Shown in pieces: positions 18,181 through 27,656 of a stretch of DNA of 64,000 nucleotides. Position numbers and translations under genes: made by a program. Position 1 is the first letter of the stretch. The number at the start of each line of letters is the position of its first letter. Source of the stretch: Polyangiaceae bacterium (GTDB lineage Bacteria; Myxococcota_A; Polyangia; Polyangiales; Polyangiaceae); NCBI GenBank assembly GCA_015075635.1, contig JABTUA010000001.1, positions 2,542,001 through 2,606,000 of the forward strand. Reading direction: 5' to 3'. The notes beneath the pieces were generated by a model. That model made no database searches and was not told the DNA's origin. It worked only from the letters and a program-made list of their open reading frames with translations.

Positions 18181-19068
18181 ATGGGAACAAATTCGTCAAT
18201 CGAATGGACACACCACACGTTCAACATGTGGTGGGGATGCACTCGCGTCTCGCCAGCGTGCGATCACTGCTACGCCGAAGCACAGGCACATCACCGGCTT
18301 CCGTTGAACTGGTTGATCATCGGCGAAGGTCGAGCCGAACCCAGGCGCACGCGCTTCACGGATCCGAAACGACCGGAGATCTGGGGAGCAGACGCACCGA
18401 GGGCCTTTCCTCCGGCTCACAGTGCGATCTTGAAGAGTCCGTACAAGTGGAACCGCGAGGCCGAGGCGGCAGGACAGCCTGCTCGCGTTTTCGTGGAGAG
18501 CATGGGTGACCTCTTCGACAAGCACCGACTCGACGAGGTCAACCGAATGATGGACGTGGCGCGAGCCAGGCTGTTCGATGAGTTCGTTCCCAAGTGCGCC
18601 TGGCTCAACTTCCAGTTCTTGAGCAAGCGTCCCCACTCGATCAAGCAGATGGTGCCCAAGAAGTGGTTGTCGAGCTGGCCGGCGAACGCGTGGGTCGGTG
18701 CGACGGTCGAAGACCAGCAGCGCGCCGCTCAACGTTTGCCGCATCTAGTCGAGATTCCTGCACCGGTGCGTTTCGTCAGCGTGGAGCCCCTGCTTGGGCC
18801 GCTCGATCTGTCGCCTTGGCTCGACAAGCTCGACTGGGTGATCGTCGGTGGCGAGTCGGGGACTCAAGCTCGGCCGGCAGAGATCGATTGGGTCAGGCGG
18901 CTCCGCGACCAAGTGACCGAGGCCGGCATCTGGTTCTTCTTCAAACAGTGGGGCAACTGGGCGCAGCGAGATGGCGCAAGTGACAAGCTCGTCAAGCTCG
19001 CCACCAAGAACTTCCGCGTACTCGACGGGCGCGAGTGGAGCGAGTTTCCGACGCCTCGGGCTCGATAG
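18181..19068 (+). CDS. Phage Gp37/Gp68 family protein (DUF5131)
   Basis: The product matches the Gp37/Gp68 family closely. It opens with IEWTHHTFNMWWGCTRVSP and has a C-x6-C-x2-C cluster (GCTRVSPACDHC), then VFVESMGDLFD, FLSKRP, WVGATVEDQ, RFVSVEPLLGP and WVIVGGESG near the end. Length (295 residues) is typical. The cysteine pattern and barrel-like motif order suggest a radical-SAM-related, metal-binding enzyme, but the reaction is not established. GAGAGGAGC before the ATG is a strong SD. Members are frequent in phages and integrated elements. Confidence 0.88.
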   Translation: MGTNSSIEWTHHTFNMWWGCTRVSPACDHCYAEAQAHHRLPLNWLIIGEGRAEPRRTRFTDPKRPEIWGADAPRAFPPAHSAILKSPYKWNREAEAAGQPARVFVESMGDLFDKHRLDEVNRMMDVARARLFDEFVPKCAWLNFQFLSKRPHSIKQMVPKKWLSSWPANAWVGATVEDQQRAAQRLPHLVEIPAPVRFVSVEPLLGPLDLSPWLDKLDWVIVGGESGTQARPAEIDWVRRLRDQVTEAGIWFFFKQWGNWAQRDGASDKLVKLATKNFRVLDGREWSEFPTPRAR

Positions 19069-19286
19069 AAGATCGACCGCTGGGAGCTTGCGCACGCGGC
19101 TCCGAATGGCTATCGAATGGACTATTCGTTGGCGGGGGCCAGAGCCGGAGCGGGCCGTTGGTGATCCAGTCGCCGTCTGTCGTGGAGCCTGGTCTTTCCT
19201 GAAAGGTTCGTCCTCGAATTCCACGACGGCCGAACAGCCACCGGGCCACCACACCTACACGCGCGCGACGCCGTCCGCTCCCGCGT

Positions 19287-19589
19287 TCAGCAGGTTTCGC
19301 AGGTGTCCGGCGTGATCCTGTACACGTAGACGAAGACGCTGCCGTCGTGTCCGCCGCCGGGCCCTCCCTGGTAGCCAGCGGCGAGTAGAAATCGTTCAGC
19401 TTCCCGTGCCACATCGGCGCTCGTGCACTGCACCCAGGCCCAAAGATCTCGGTGCTCATCGACACCATGCTCGTCGAAGAGGCGGGCAGGCGGGTGATCG
19501 GTGATGCCGGCGTACCACTTGGACGCGTGCCGGCCCTGCTCGTGCAACTTGCGCGCAGCCCAGATCGCAATGCTGTACGGTGAAGCCAT
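19287..19589 (-). CDS. Conserved small protein, function unknown
   Basis: A 100-residue protein beginning MASPYSIAIWAARKLHEQG. It contains KWYAGITDHPPARLFDEHGV and REAERFLLAAGYQGGPGGG, followed by a hydrophobic strand VFVYVYRI. The WYAGITD / GYQGGPGGG combination is reminiscent of GIY-YIG-like small folds, but the YIG catalytic motif is not clearly there, so no nuclease claim is made. It is on the opposite strand to its neighbours. Confidence 0.6.
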   Translation of the reverse strand: MASPYSIAIWAARKLHEQGRHASKWYAGITDHPPARLFDEHGVDEHRDLWAWVQCTSADVAREAERFLLAAGYQGGPGGGHDGSVFVYVYRITPDTCETC

Positions 19590-19656
19590 GGCGGTAGTTT
19601 GACTCGCGCGATGTCAAGACGCCAGGCACTCGCCGGGCCGTGTTACCGTCGCGCTC

Positions 19657-20073
19657 GTGGGATCGAAGCTCAAGCGCGTGAAGGGCCTCCACAAGATCGA
19701 CGCCAAGGGCAACGTCATTCCGGGCAAAGTGTCCGAACTGATGCTCGACTTCGCCGCGCCGCTCATCGAGGCGCTGGAACGGCCCCACAGCATGGACGAT
19801 CTCCGGCGCGTGTTCATGGCGGCGAGCGTCTGCTGGAACCTTCCGGTGCTAGAACGCACAGGTGACCCTGAGCAAGTAAAGCTGCGGAGCATGCTCGACG
19901 AGGCGATGGCGAAGATGCCGGCCGAGCTTCGCGTCCTGGTGAAGCAACTGCTCACCGACCGCGAAAAGAAGTACCGCCACATCCCGTTCTTGGTGAACCT
20001 CCGGGTGGAAGCGGACGGCTCTGGCTTTCGTCTTGTCGCCGAAGCGCGCGAAGCTCCGAAGGCTACGCCATGA
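19657..20073 (+). CDS. Conserved hypothetical protein of mobile elements
   Basis: Starts at GTG 19657 with TACCGT 7 nt upstream, suggesting a leaderless mRNA. The 138 residues are mostly helical (MLDFAAPLIEALERPHSM, RVFMAASVCWNLPVLE, LLTDREKKYRHIPFLV) and end in a beta hairpin. No motif is recognised. It overlaps the next gene by an ATGA, so the two form an operon and probably act together. Confidence 0.7.
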   Translation: MGSKLKRVKGLHKIDAKGNVIPGKVSELMLDFAAPLIEALERPHSMDDLRRVFMAASVCWNLPVLERTGDPEQVKLRSMLDEAMAKMPAELRVLVKQLLTDREKKYRHIPFLVNLRVEADGSGFRLVAEAREAPKATP

Positions 20074-20702
20074 GCGACAAGATCCCCTGGGCCGGCACCA
20101 TCACCGGCGTTCAGCCCCGCATCCGGCTCACTCGCTCCTTCGACCAGAGCAGCCACTCCTACCTCGGCTACGTATTGCGCGTGGACGGAACCATCGGGGG
20201 CGAGCAGCGCGAATTCGTTGTCGCCATCGGGAAGGCTGCTCAGGTCAAGCATGCCTTCCGAGCGGGCGACCAAGTCTCGGGCGAGTCGGAGCCGGTGGAG
20301 GACGCGCGCACCGAAGTGGCCGAGTTGTACAAGACCGCTCGGCTCAAGCTGGTGAACCGACCGGCGACGGACGCTTCATCGCCGCCGCCATGGCTCGGTG
20401 TTCCGCCGCCGGATCTCGAAGTCTACCGAGCGCGAGGCCATCGCCGCCTGGACCCAAAGACGTACGACTCCAAGTGCGGCTCCTGCATGTGGGGCGCGAA
20501 GATGGCGGTCGAGATCGTCATCGACCAATGGGATCAATCGAAGGTGAAGTGGCGGGTCGAGACCTTTTGCTATGGGCCGAAGTCTTGCTCGGTGTATCGG
20601 CCGGGGGCGAGACGACAAGTGCCTGGCAGGAAGGGCATGTCGTATCTGGAGGACGACTGGGTGGATGAGGAGGCGACGAGGCATCGGGGGCCGGACGAGT
20701 GA
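20070..20702 (+). CDS. Cysteine-containing mobile-element protein
   Basis: Translationally coupled to the previous gene. The N-terminal half is a beta-rich domain (GTITGVQPRIRLTRSFDQ, SYLGYVLRVDGTIGG, AFRAGDQVSGESEPV) that resembles a small OB-like barrel. The C-terminal half has two cysteine pairs (CGSCMWG and CYGPKSC), probably zinc-binding, and ends in VPGRKGMSYLEDDWVDEEATRHRGPDE. Such two-part proteins recur in element cargo, but no function is known. Role in nucleic-acid binding is inference. Confidence 0.72.
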   Translation: MSDKIPWAGTITGVQPRIRLTRSFDQSSHSYLGYVLRVDGTIGGEQREFVVAIGKAAQVKHAFRAGDQVSGESEPVEDARTEVAELYKTARLKLVNRPATDASSPPPWLGVPPPDLEVYRARGHRRLDPKTYDSKCGSCMWGAKMAVEIVIDQWDQSKVKWRVETFCYGPKSCSVYRPGARRQVPGRKGMSYLEDDWVDEEATRHRGPDE

Positions 20703-20852
20703 GACACCTACACACCAAGTGAGCTTGGTTACGAGCAACCGCCAGAGCGCGATCCACCTCCGTGTGCCAGCCTGGTCGTCCTCGCTGGTGATTGCCGGCA
20801 AGTCAGCCGTGGACTCTTGCGAGGCGCTGGGAATCACCGCTACCATGGCGGC

Positions 20853-21158
20853 GTGGGACGATTTTCGGGGCCGTTACTGGGGGCGCTGTTCGCGTCCGCA
20901 CTCGCCGCAAACTGTGGCGGCTCGACCTCATCGGCACATCGTTCCCCCGACGCCTCCGCGGGTGGCAGCAGTGGCTCCGGTTCGGGGAGCGGATCGGGGG
21001 CCCACCCAGACGCTGGCGACGCTGGCGGCGCAGGTGGAGTGCCCGACGGGGGCTGCAACCCTTCAGCATGCGACGCGGCCTGCGCGGCAACTTGCAGCCC
21101 AGATCCAGGGCTTGGAATGTGCACCGACGGCAAGTGCAAGTGTGAGTGCTTCGTGTAG
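20853..21158 (+). CDS. Small Cys-rich lipoprotein
   Basis: GTG 20853 begins a 101-residue protein with a type II signal peptide (ALAANCGG). A Ser/Gly/Asp linker is followed by a compact domain with about eight cysteines (CNPSACDAACAATC, CTDGKCKCEC), likely disulfide-bonded. A TTGCGA-N18-TACCAT promoter ends 6 nt upstream of the GTG. It is 15 bp before the next lipoprotein gene and probably cotranscribed. Function unknown. Confidence 0.7.
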   Translation: MGRFSGPLLGALFASALAANCGGSTSSAHRSPDASAGGSSGSGSGSGSGAHPDAGDAGGAGGVPDGGCNPSACDAACAATCSPDPGLGMCTDGKCKCECFV

Positions 21159-21173
21159 CGCTGGAGGGAGCCC

Positions 21174-22673
21174 ATGGAACGCATCCGATCCGGATTGGTC
21201 TCGACAGTTGCCCTCCTGGCAGCTCTCACGGCCTGCAATCCCACTCGCCCGACCCTCGATCAACAAATAGTCGAAACCGAGCTTCAAGACGCCGAGGTTC
21301 AGGTTGCAGCCACCGACCCGAGCGAAGAGTTCCCCGACGGGCGGGTGTACATGAGCGCCAACAGACATCTCTATGCGAGCCTCGACGGCGCGGGATCGTT
21401 TGTTGCCACGCGGTGGGACGACCTGGAAGGGATCAACGCGGATTGTCCCCCCGCGATCGGCTTCCGTGGGGACACCGACGTCGTTGTGCCGCGCGCGGTG
21501 CTCGCGCCAGGAGGGTTTCAGCACGCATACGCGGTGGCGCTCTACGGGTTCATACAACCCGGCGCGCTTGCCGTGGTTCGCACCGGTCCTTCGGGCCGGT
21601 TCGACGAGCCCGGCATTCAGTGCAAGTTGGTGCTCGCTCCGGCAGACGTCGGCTTCGCCGACAAGACTTCGGCCGCGCTCGACAACTTCCTCCAAGACGC
21701 CCTCTACGTCACCTACCAGGATGGCAGAAAGCGCGTTCCGCCCAACCCACCGGCGGCGGTGGGTCACATCTGGCTTCAGAAGGTGAACCTCTCCCCGTCC
21801 GATGGATCGCTTGGCTTCGCGGCGTCGCCGCAGATGCTTCAAGCACCAGGCGAGGATGGCCCCGCGGAGATGATCTGGGGTAACTGCACGCCCCAGCCAG
21901 TGGAGGACATGGGACGCGGCAACCTGTACGCGACCCCAACCGGAACGTTGTATCTGGCGTTCAGCAACAACTTGGCCGCAGATCCGGAATGCGGACCAGA
22001 GTGGCGTCGCATCTATGTTTCGAAGCTCAACGGCCCCAATCGCTTCATCTCGTGTGTCGATCAGTACCTGACCAGCGACTGCGCGTCGCAGGGCCACATC
22101 GAGGAGAGCGACCCCGAAATTGTCGTCGATCCGCAGAGCCAAAAGATCGCGGTCGTCTACTCCAAAGGCCCGCTCATCTCGTTCGACCCACCGCTGGTCG
22201 TGCCACGGCGGATCTCGTTGGCAACAGCGCCGCTCAGCGGTCAGGGTTGGAATCTGCAAAATGTCTTCGATGGGCAGCTCTCGGACGCGGATCAAACCCA
22301 ACCCGCGATTGCGCTTTCCACGTTCACCGACTCGATTGATCGAGTGTTCTCGGGAACGATCTTCGTGACTTGGTACCAAGCGACCGCCGGCGGCAGGGTC
22401 GAGCGGCGAACCCGAGGGTTCTTCAGTTCAGGCGCTGGGTGGCAGTCCAACACCGCGGCCTTCGAGATCTCGGGTTCGAGCTTTTTCCCCATCAACCCCC
22501 TCGCACCGTATCCAGAAAGCCGCGGCGTCTACGAGTACCAAGGCGTTGCACATCACCCAGGGTTGCTCGGCCAGACCGGCGGGTGGATTGGTGCGTGGAC
22601 GCAGCCCTCACCGGGCACGCTTGTTGAGCCACAAGACGGCGACTTCAGGATCGCGTTCGCGACCTGGTTGTGA
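21174..22673 (+). CDS. Lipoprotein with sialidase/propeller-like repeats
   Basis: The 499-residue protein has a signal peptide with lipobox LTAC, behind a GGAGGGAG SD. The body has Asp/Gly-rich strand repeats such as GRVYMSANRHLYASLDGAG, QDALYVTYQDGRKR, GTLYLAFSNNL and GTIFVTWYQATAGG. These look like blades of a sialidase-type propeller that lacks the catalytic Arg/Tyr/Asp set. It is likely an outer-membrane-exposed binding protein. Upstream and downstream neighbours are also secreted Cys-rich proteins in the same direction. Confidence 0.75.
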   Translation: MERIRSGLVSTVALLAALTACNPTRPTLDQQIVETELQDAEVQVAATDPSEEFPDGRVYMSANRHLYASLDGAGSFVATRWDDLEGINADCPPAIGFRGDTDVVVPRAVLAPGGFQHAYAVALYGFIQPGALAVVRTGPSGRFDEPGIQCKLVLAPADVGFADKTSAALDNFLQDALYVTYQDGRKRVPPNPPAAVGHIWLQKVNLSPSDGSLGFAASPQMLQAPGEDGPAEMIWGNCTPQPVEDMGRGNLYATPTGTLYLAFSNNLAADPECGPEWRRIYVSKLNGPNRFISCVDQYLTSDCASQGHIEESDPEIVVDPQSQKIAVVYSKGPLISFDPPLVVPRRISLATAPLSGQGWNLQNVFDGQLSDADQTQPAIALSTFTDSIDRVFSGTIFVTWYQATAGGRVERRTRGFFSSGAGWQSNTAAFEISGSSFFPINPLAPYPESRGVYEYQGVAHHPGLLGQTGGWIGAWTQPSPGTLVEPQDGDFRIAFATWL

Positions 22674-22683
22674 GGCGGCGACC

Positions 22684-23220
22684 GTGGCTCGTTTCCCGAG
22701 CTGGCTGCGAGTCGGGTTCGGCTCAGTCGCCGTCGTGTTGGGAATTGCGGCCATGCTCGCGTGGAGGCGACCTGAATCCCCACCGCGGGCACGGCCAACA
22801 ATCACCGCGACCACGGCAAGTCCCCCGGAAGCCGTCGCGCTGCGGGCCCTGCCTTCGGTCGCACTTCGATTCGAGGACTCCCACGAACGCGCTGTTTCTG
22901 ACCCAGGCACGATGACGTGCGGAACCGACCCGTGCAATCTAGCGACGTCTTCTTGTTGCATGTCCCCTACCCAGGCGGCGTGCGTCGCGCGAACTCAGGG
23001 ATGCCCAGCGGACTTGCTCCAATTCGAATGTGATGAGGCCGCGGATTGCCCAAAGGGACACGTGTGCTGCGTGCTTGGCTCTTCGGTGCGCTGTGCCCCA
23101 ACCTGCGACGCCGAAGCGCGGTCGCCGTTCCGCCAACTCTGCAAGCACGATGGTGAATGTGCATCGGGTGCTTGTGTCAGGAAGCGAGCAGGTCAAACGG
23201 AGTTCTGGAGTTGCCGGTGA
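22684..23220 (+). CDS. Membrane-anchored Cys-rich protein
   Basis: GTG 22684 starts a 178-residue protein with one membrane helix at residues ~10-25 (GSVAVVLGIAAMLAW). The exported part has at least fourteen cysteines in patterns such as CGTDPCN, SCCMSPTQAAC, CDEAADCPKGHVCC and CKHDGECASGACV, resembling small EGF- or trypsin-inhibitor-like disulfide modules found in myxobacterial surface proteins. Its stop overlaps the next start (GTGA), indicating coupling. Confidence 0.7.
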   Translation: MARFPSWLRVGFGSVAVVLGIAAMLAWRRPESPPRARPTITATTASPPEAVALRALPSVALRFEDSHERAVSDPGTMTCGTDPCNLATSSCCMSPTQAACVARTQGCPADLLQFECDEAADCPKGHVCCVLGSSVRCAPTCDAEARSPFRQLCKHDGECASGACVRKRAGQTEFWSCR

Positions 23221-23960
23221 ATCAGATGATGCGTACAGCTCTACTTGCGGCCGTTTGGACCGTGTCGTGTGGGGGAGAGACCACGCACACCGACCGGCCG
23301 CCCGCCTCGGGCTGCCCAGAGTCGGCGGTCGAGGTTGATTCGAAGCTCGGCACCTTCTGCATTGATCGAACCGAGGTCACCGGTGCCAGGTACTCTGAGT
23401 TCCTGAAGGAGCCGCCACAGTCCCAGCCGGCGTTCTGCAAGTGGAACGAGTCCTACGTGCCGACAGCCAAGTGGCCAACCGCGAGTCCAGAGACACCGGT
23501 CACCTTCGTCGATTGGTGCGACGCACGCGCCTACTGCGAGTGGGCTGGAGGCGATCTTTGCGGCGGCGCAGAAGGGAGCACTCTCGACTACTCAGACGGC
23601 AGCGACCCGAACGCAAGCCGTTGGATGGCGGCCTGCTCGCACGACGGTGAACGCGCCTACCCCTACGGGGACAAGTACCAACCGACCGCGTGTCGTGGAG
23701 AGGGCCAGCTTGCACCAGTCGTCGCTGGGTCACTCCCGATCTGCGAGGGGGGATTCACGGGGATGTTCGATCTGAGCGGCAACGTGGGCGAATGGGAGAA
23801 CGCATGCGATCAGTTCGTCGATCGCTGGGACACGTGCAACGTCCGCGGCGGTGCCTTCTCAAGCAGTGGCGCAGAGCTGTCGTGCGGCGCGTGGGCATAC
23901 GACAATCGGTTCGCGAAGACCGAGGCTGTCGGGATTCGCTGCTGCTACGAATTGCCGTAG
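23217..23960 (+). CDS. Formylglycine-generating-enzyme-like lipoprotein
   Basis: GTG 23217 overlaps the upstream stop; in-frame ATGs follow at 23226 and 23229. The signal peptide ends at a lipobox (TVSC). The mature part is the SUMF1/FGE fold: FCIDRTEVTGARYSEFL, PVTFVDWCDARAYCEWAGGDLC, ERAYPYGDKYQPTACRG, MFDLSGNVGEWENACD, VRGGAF and VGIRCCYE. At about 247 residues it is a minimal FGE domain. One cysteine (LSCG) falls where active enzymes have theirs, but the second is not obvious, so activity is uncertain. It is a paralogue, in fold, of the host gene at 12326. Confidence 0.82.
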   Translation: MNQMMRTALLAAVWTVSCGGETTHTDRPPASGCPESAVEVDSKLGTFCIDRTEVTGARYSEFLKEPPQSQPAFCKWNESYVPTAKWPTASPETPVTFVDWCDARAYCEWAGGDLCGGAEGSTLDYSDGSDPNASRWMAACSHDGERAYPYGDKYQPTACRGEGQLAPVVAGSLPICEGGFTGMFDLSGNVGEWENACDQFVDRWDTCNVRGGAFSSSGAELSCGAWAYDNRFAKTEAVGIRCCYELP

Positions 23961-24017
23961 GGCGACAGCCAGCCACCGCATCAACGATCTTCTCAACACC
24001 CGCTGGCCCTCAGAAGA

Positions 24018-25178
<1,161 letters not shown>

Positions 25179-25240
25179 CGCCTTGGAGATCAACGATGCG
25201 CCGCCGACGGCGATTCCGCCATGACCGGCACCGGCTGCGC

Positions 25241-25550
25241 GTGAAGGGGCGTGAAGGGGTGTGAAGGGGTTCCGGGCGGCCACCCCTTCACGCGATTGCG
25301 CCTGGATTCCAGGGGGTTACGGCGGAGGTGAATAGGGTGACGGGTATTACCCCGTTAGAGATTGAGAAAAGGGGAGAGGAAGAGGGAGAGCACATGGCCG
25401 CCCGATGAGAGCGCGGTGTACTTCGCGCCCAATAGCGTCCGACCCCCTTCACACCCCTTCACGCTCCAGAAGGCCGCGAAAACAAAGACGAAGTCCGTGA
25501 ACCCGAGCCCCTTCACGGGCCTTCACCGCTTCACCAACCCCTTCACGCTC
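25241..25550. repeat. Iteron-like repeats (GTGAAGGGG), putative replication origin
   Basis: Three exact tandem 10-bp units GTGAAGGGGY occupy 25241-25270, followed by an inverted copy (25282-25291). Two tandem inverted copies are at 25443-25462 and further copies at 25508-25517 and 25537-25546, with degenerate ones between. The spacer (25340-25380) is A/T-richer and holds GGGTATTACCC, a near-perfect dyad at 25342-25352. Iteron clusters beside a Rep-type gene and an A/T-rich stretch are the standard anatomy of plasmid and satellite origins. They lie 290 bp upstream of the VapE gene. Confidence 0.65.
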
Positions 25551-25679
25551 GAAAAAGATGTCGAGCGGAACGGGCATTGCGCCGCATTCATGTAGGGCCT
25601 CGAAAAAAAGGTTCGCTCTGTTTTGGCTCGCGAGTCGTGACGCGGGCCAAAACTTTGTCGAGAGCGTCTATGCATATTC

Positions 25680-25892
25680 ATGCAGATAGACATGAGCGAA
25701 TTAAAACGCATCACGATTTGTCTGCCGCGTGATCTGGTCGAGGACGCCAAGGAGATCGCCAACGCTGCTCCTGGCATCTGCTACCAGACACTGCTTCGAG
25801 ATCTGCTCGTGCGTGCGTTCAGAGACTACGCGAGGCACGAATGCAGAAACTCAATCACGATGACGATAGATCAACACAGAAACGATGGCTGA
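25680..25892 (+). CDS. Ribbon-helix-helix DNA-binding protein
   Basis: A 70-residue protein with ELKRITICLPRDLVEDAKEIA, the strand-helix start of a CopG/Arc-type ribbon-helix-helix domain, then a second helix (TLLRDLLVRAFRDYARHE). The ATG at 25680 or 25692 starts it. Its 3' end overlaps the next gene by 52 bp. Placed between the iteron array and VapE, it is a plausible autoregulator or copy-control repressor of the replication module (inference). Confidence 0.7.
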   Translation: MQIDMSELKRITICLPRDLVEDAKEIANAAPGICYQTLLRDLLVRAFRDYARHECRNSITMTIDQHRNDG

Positions 25893-27388
25893 CCCCGCTC
25901 GCGCTCCAGCTCCTGGACGCCGAGAACCTCGACGCTGAAGTAAAGAAGCTCGTCGAGGAAAACCCCGAAGCCAACTACAAGCTCCAGGTGCAGGAGGTCT
26001 TCGTCGCGCGGGGCATGGAAGTGCTCGACGCCAATGAGAAGGCCGACGAGCTGCTCCGCCGCGTCTCGACTCCACCGCCCGCGGAAGCCGATTCCGCGCC
26101 GCCGCCCAAAGCCGAAGCGGCGAACGACAATTCCGCCGGTCTGGCACTGATCGATGGGCTCGATGCAGCAGCCAAGGAGCCGGCCAAAAAGAAGTCGCGC
26201 AAGCCGAAGGCCGCTACTCTGGCGACGCTCGAAAAGCTCCTGACCGACCGGACTTACGTCTACGACGGACTCTTTCGCTTGAACGAGATGACCGGCGAGA
26301 TCGAGCTGACCAAGCGACCGCCATGGCACAGCAACGGCAAGACGCTTGAGGAAGCTGACGTGTCCGAGTTCCGAGCGCGGGTCGAGAAGCAACAGCAGCT
26401 GATCGCGTCGTCGAACCTTGCCTGGGAAGCCATCGCCATGGTCGCGGCCCGCAAGGCGTACAACCCCCTGCGGGAGTACGTGCAGGGCCTGGAGTGGGAT
26501 GGCGTGAAGAGAATCGATACCTGGCTGATCGAGCATGCGGGGGCCGATGACACTCCGCTCGTCCGTGCCATCTCGGCGAAGTTCCTCATCGCCATGGTCG
26601 CGCGAGCCATCGTCCCTGGAGCGAAGGTCGATACTATGCTCGTCCTCCAAGGCGAACAAGGCGTGCTCAAGTCGTCGCTGCTGAGGGCGCTTGCCGGCGA
26701 CGACTGGTTCAGCGACGCCGACATCGACTTCCACAACAAGGACTCGTTCGAGCTGCTGCGCTACTGCTGGCTGGTCGAGATGGGCGAGCTGGCCGCGCTG
26801 AACCGCCGCGACGCCGAGACGGCCAAAGCATTCATCTCACGGAAGGAGGACATGTTCCGACTCTCCTACGGGCGAAAGAACCAACGCTTTCCGCGCCACT
26901 GCGTCTTCGCCGGCACGACCAACCACGACGAATTCTTGCGCGACCAGACCGGCAACCGTCGTTACTGGGTCGTGCCGGTCAAGCAGTGCGACCCAGATGG
27001 CGTGAGCAAAGTGCGCGACCAGTTCTTCGCCGAGGCGCGCGTCCGTTACGAACAAGGGGAAGCCTGGTATCTCCCGCCCGAGCTTGAGCGCGAGCTGACG
27101 AGGGCACAGGAGTCGGTCATGCGCGAGCCGATGTACGCGCCGCTCATCGCCGCCGAGATCGAGCGCCTCGGCATGTTCCGCACCGTTCAGCCCGTGCACG
27201 CGCTCATGGACAGCCTGAAGGTCCCGCACACGCCGCAGAACGAGCAACTGTTCACGGCGGCGCTTCGGCATCTCGGGTACAGGAGGAAGCACACGCGGAA
27301 GGGCAACATGTGGGAGCCGAGCGAGGAACTGCTCGCGAAGCACTCGCCCCTGAGCGCACCAGACCCCGAGACCGCCGAAGAGCGTTGA
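25841..27388 (+). CDS. VapE-type AAA+ helicase/primase-helper of satellite elements
   Basis: The 515-residue protein has an N-terminal low-complexity third and a VapE (virulence-associated E) AAA+ domain from about residue 210. The Walker A is LQGEQGVLKSSL (K277), Walker B is CWLVEMGEL (E313) and the arginine finger lies in QTGNRRYWVV (R373/R374). Conserved surrounding text (VQGLEWDGVKRIDTWL, AGTTNHDEFLRDQ) is characteristic. VapE proteins drive replication in phage satellites such as SaPIs and P4-like elements. GCGAGG before the ATG is the SD. Confidence 0.9.
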   Translation: MQKLNHDDDRSTQKRWLTPLALQLLDAENLDAEVKKLVEENPEANYKLQVQEVFVARGMEVLDANEKADELLRRVSTPPPAEADSAPPPKAEAANDNSAGLALIDGLDAAAKEPAKKKSRKPKAATLATLEKLLTDRTYVYDGLFRLNEMTGEIELTKRPPWHSNGKTLEEADVSEFRARVEKQQQLIASSNLAWEAIAMVAARKAYNPLREYVQGLEWDGVKRIDTWLIEHAGADDTPLVRAISAKFLIAMVARAIVPGAKVDTMLVLQGEQGVLKSSLLRALAGDDWFSDADIDFHNKDSFELLRYCWLVEMGELAALNRRDAETAKAFISRKEDMFRLSYGRKNQRFPRHCVFAGTTNHDEFLRDQTGNRRYWVVPVKQCDPDGVSKVRDQFFAEARVRYEQGEAWYLPPELERELTRAQESVMREPMYAPLIAAEIERLGMFRTVQPVHALMDSLKVPHTPQNEQLFTAALRHLGYRRKHTRKGNMWEPSEELLAKHSPLSAPDPETAEER

Positions 27389-27400
27389 CCGCCAGAGAGA

Positions 27401-27634
27401 GCGCGCGAAAAAGACAAACGATGTCGGGCGTGTCCCACTGTCACGGGTGTCACGCCTGTTTTCTCAGAGGCGCGCGAAAAAGAGAAAAGTGGCGCGGCCC
27501 AATCCCCTTTTTTCCTCTTCTTTCAAACAATCACTGAAAACTGCCGTTACAGGTGTGACGGCTCCGAATCCGGCGGAAAACATGCTGGATTGGCCGCACC
27601 ACTGCCCGTGACAGAGGCCGTGACAGGCGTGACA
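27401..27634. repeat. Second cluster of short repeats (TGTCACG / CGTGACA) downstream of VapE
   Basis: Exact 7-mers TGTCACG occur at 27439 and 27448, and CGTGACA at 27607, 27619 and 27628; a degenerate pair is at 27546-27561. A 17/18-bp direct repeat (GCGCGCGAAAAAGA) occurs at 27401 and 27470. Between them is a pyrimidine/A-rich segment (27500-27545). This resembles a second iteron set or a regulator binding region in front of the HSDR_N gene. The gap 27389-27656 contains no gene. Confidence 0.5.
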
Positions 27635-27656
27635 GCTTCGGTACCCTGCTCATGCC

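Noticed and set aside
19287-19589. GIY-YIG nuclease call for the 100-residue protein
   Set aside because: WYAGITD is only loosely similar and the YIG motif and catalytic Arg/Glu are not clear.
21063-22379. 438-residue minus-strand frame
   Set aside because: Antisense of the lipoprotein at 21174, which has a lipobox and SD.
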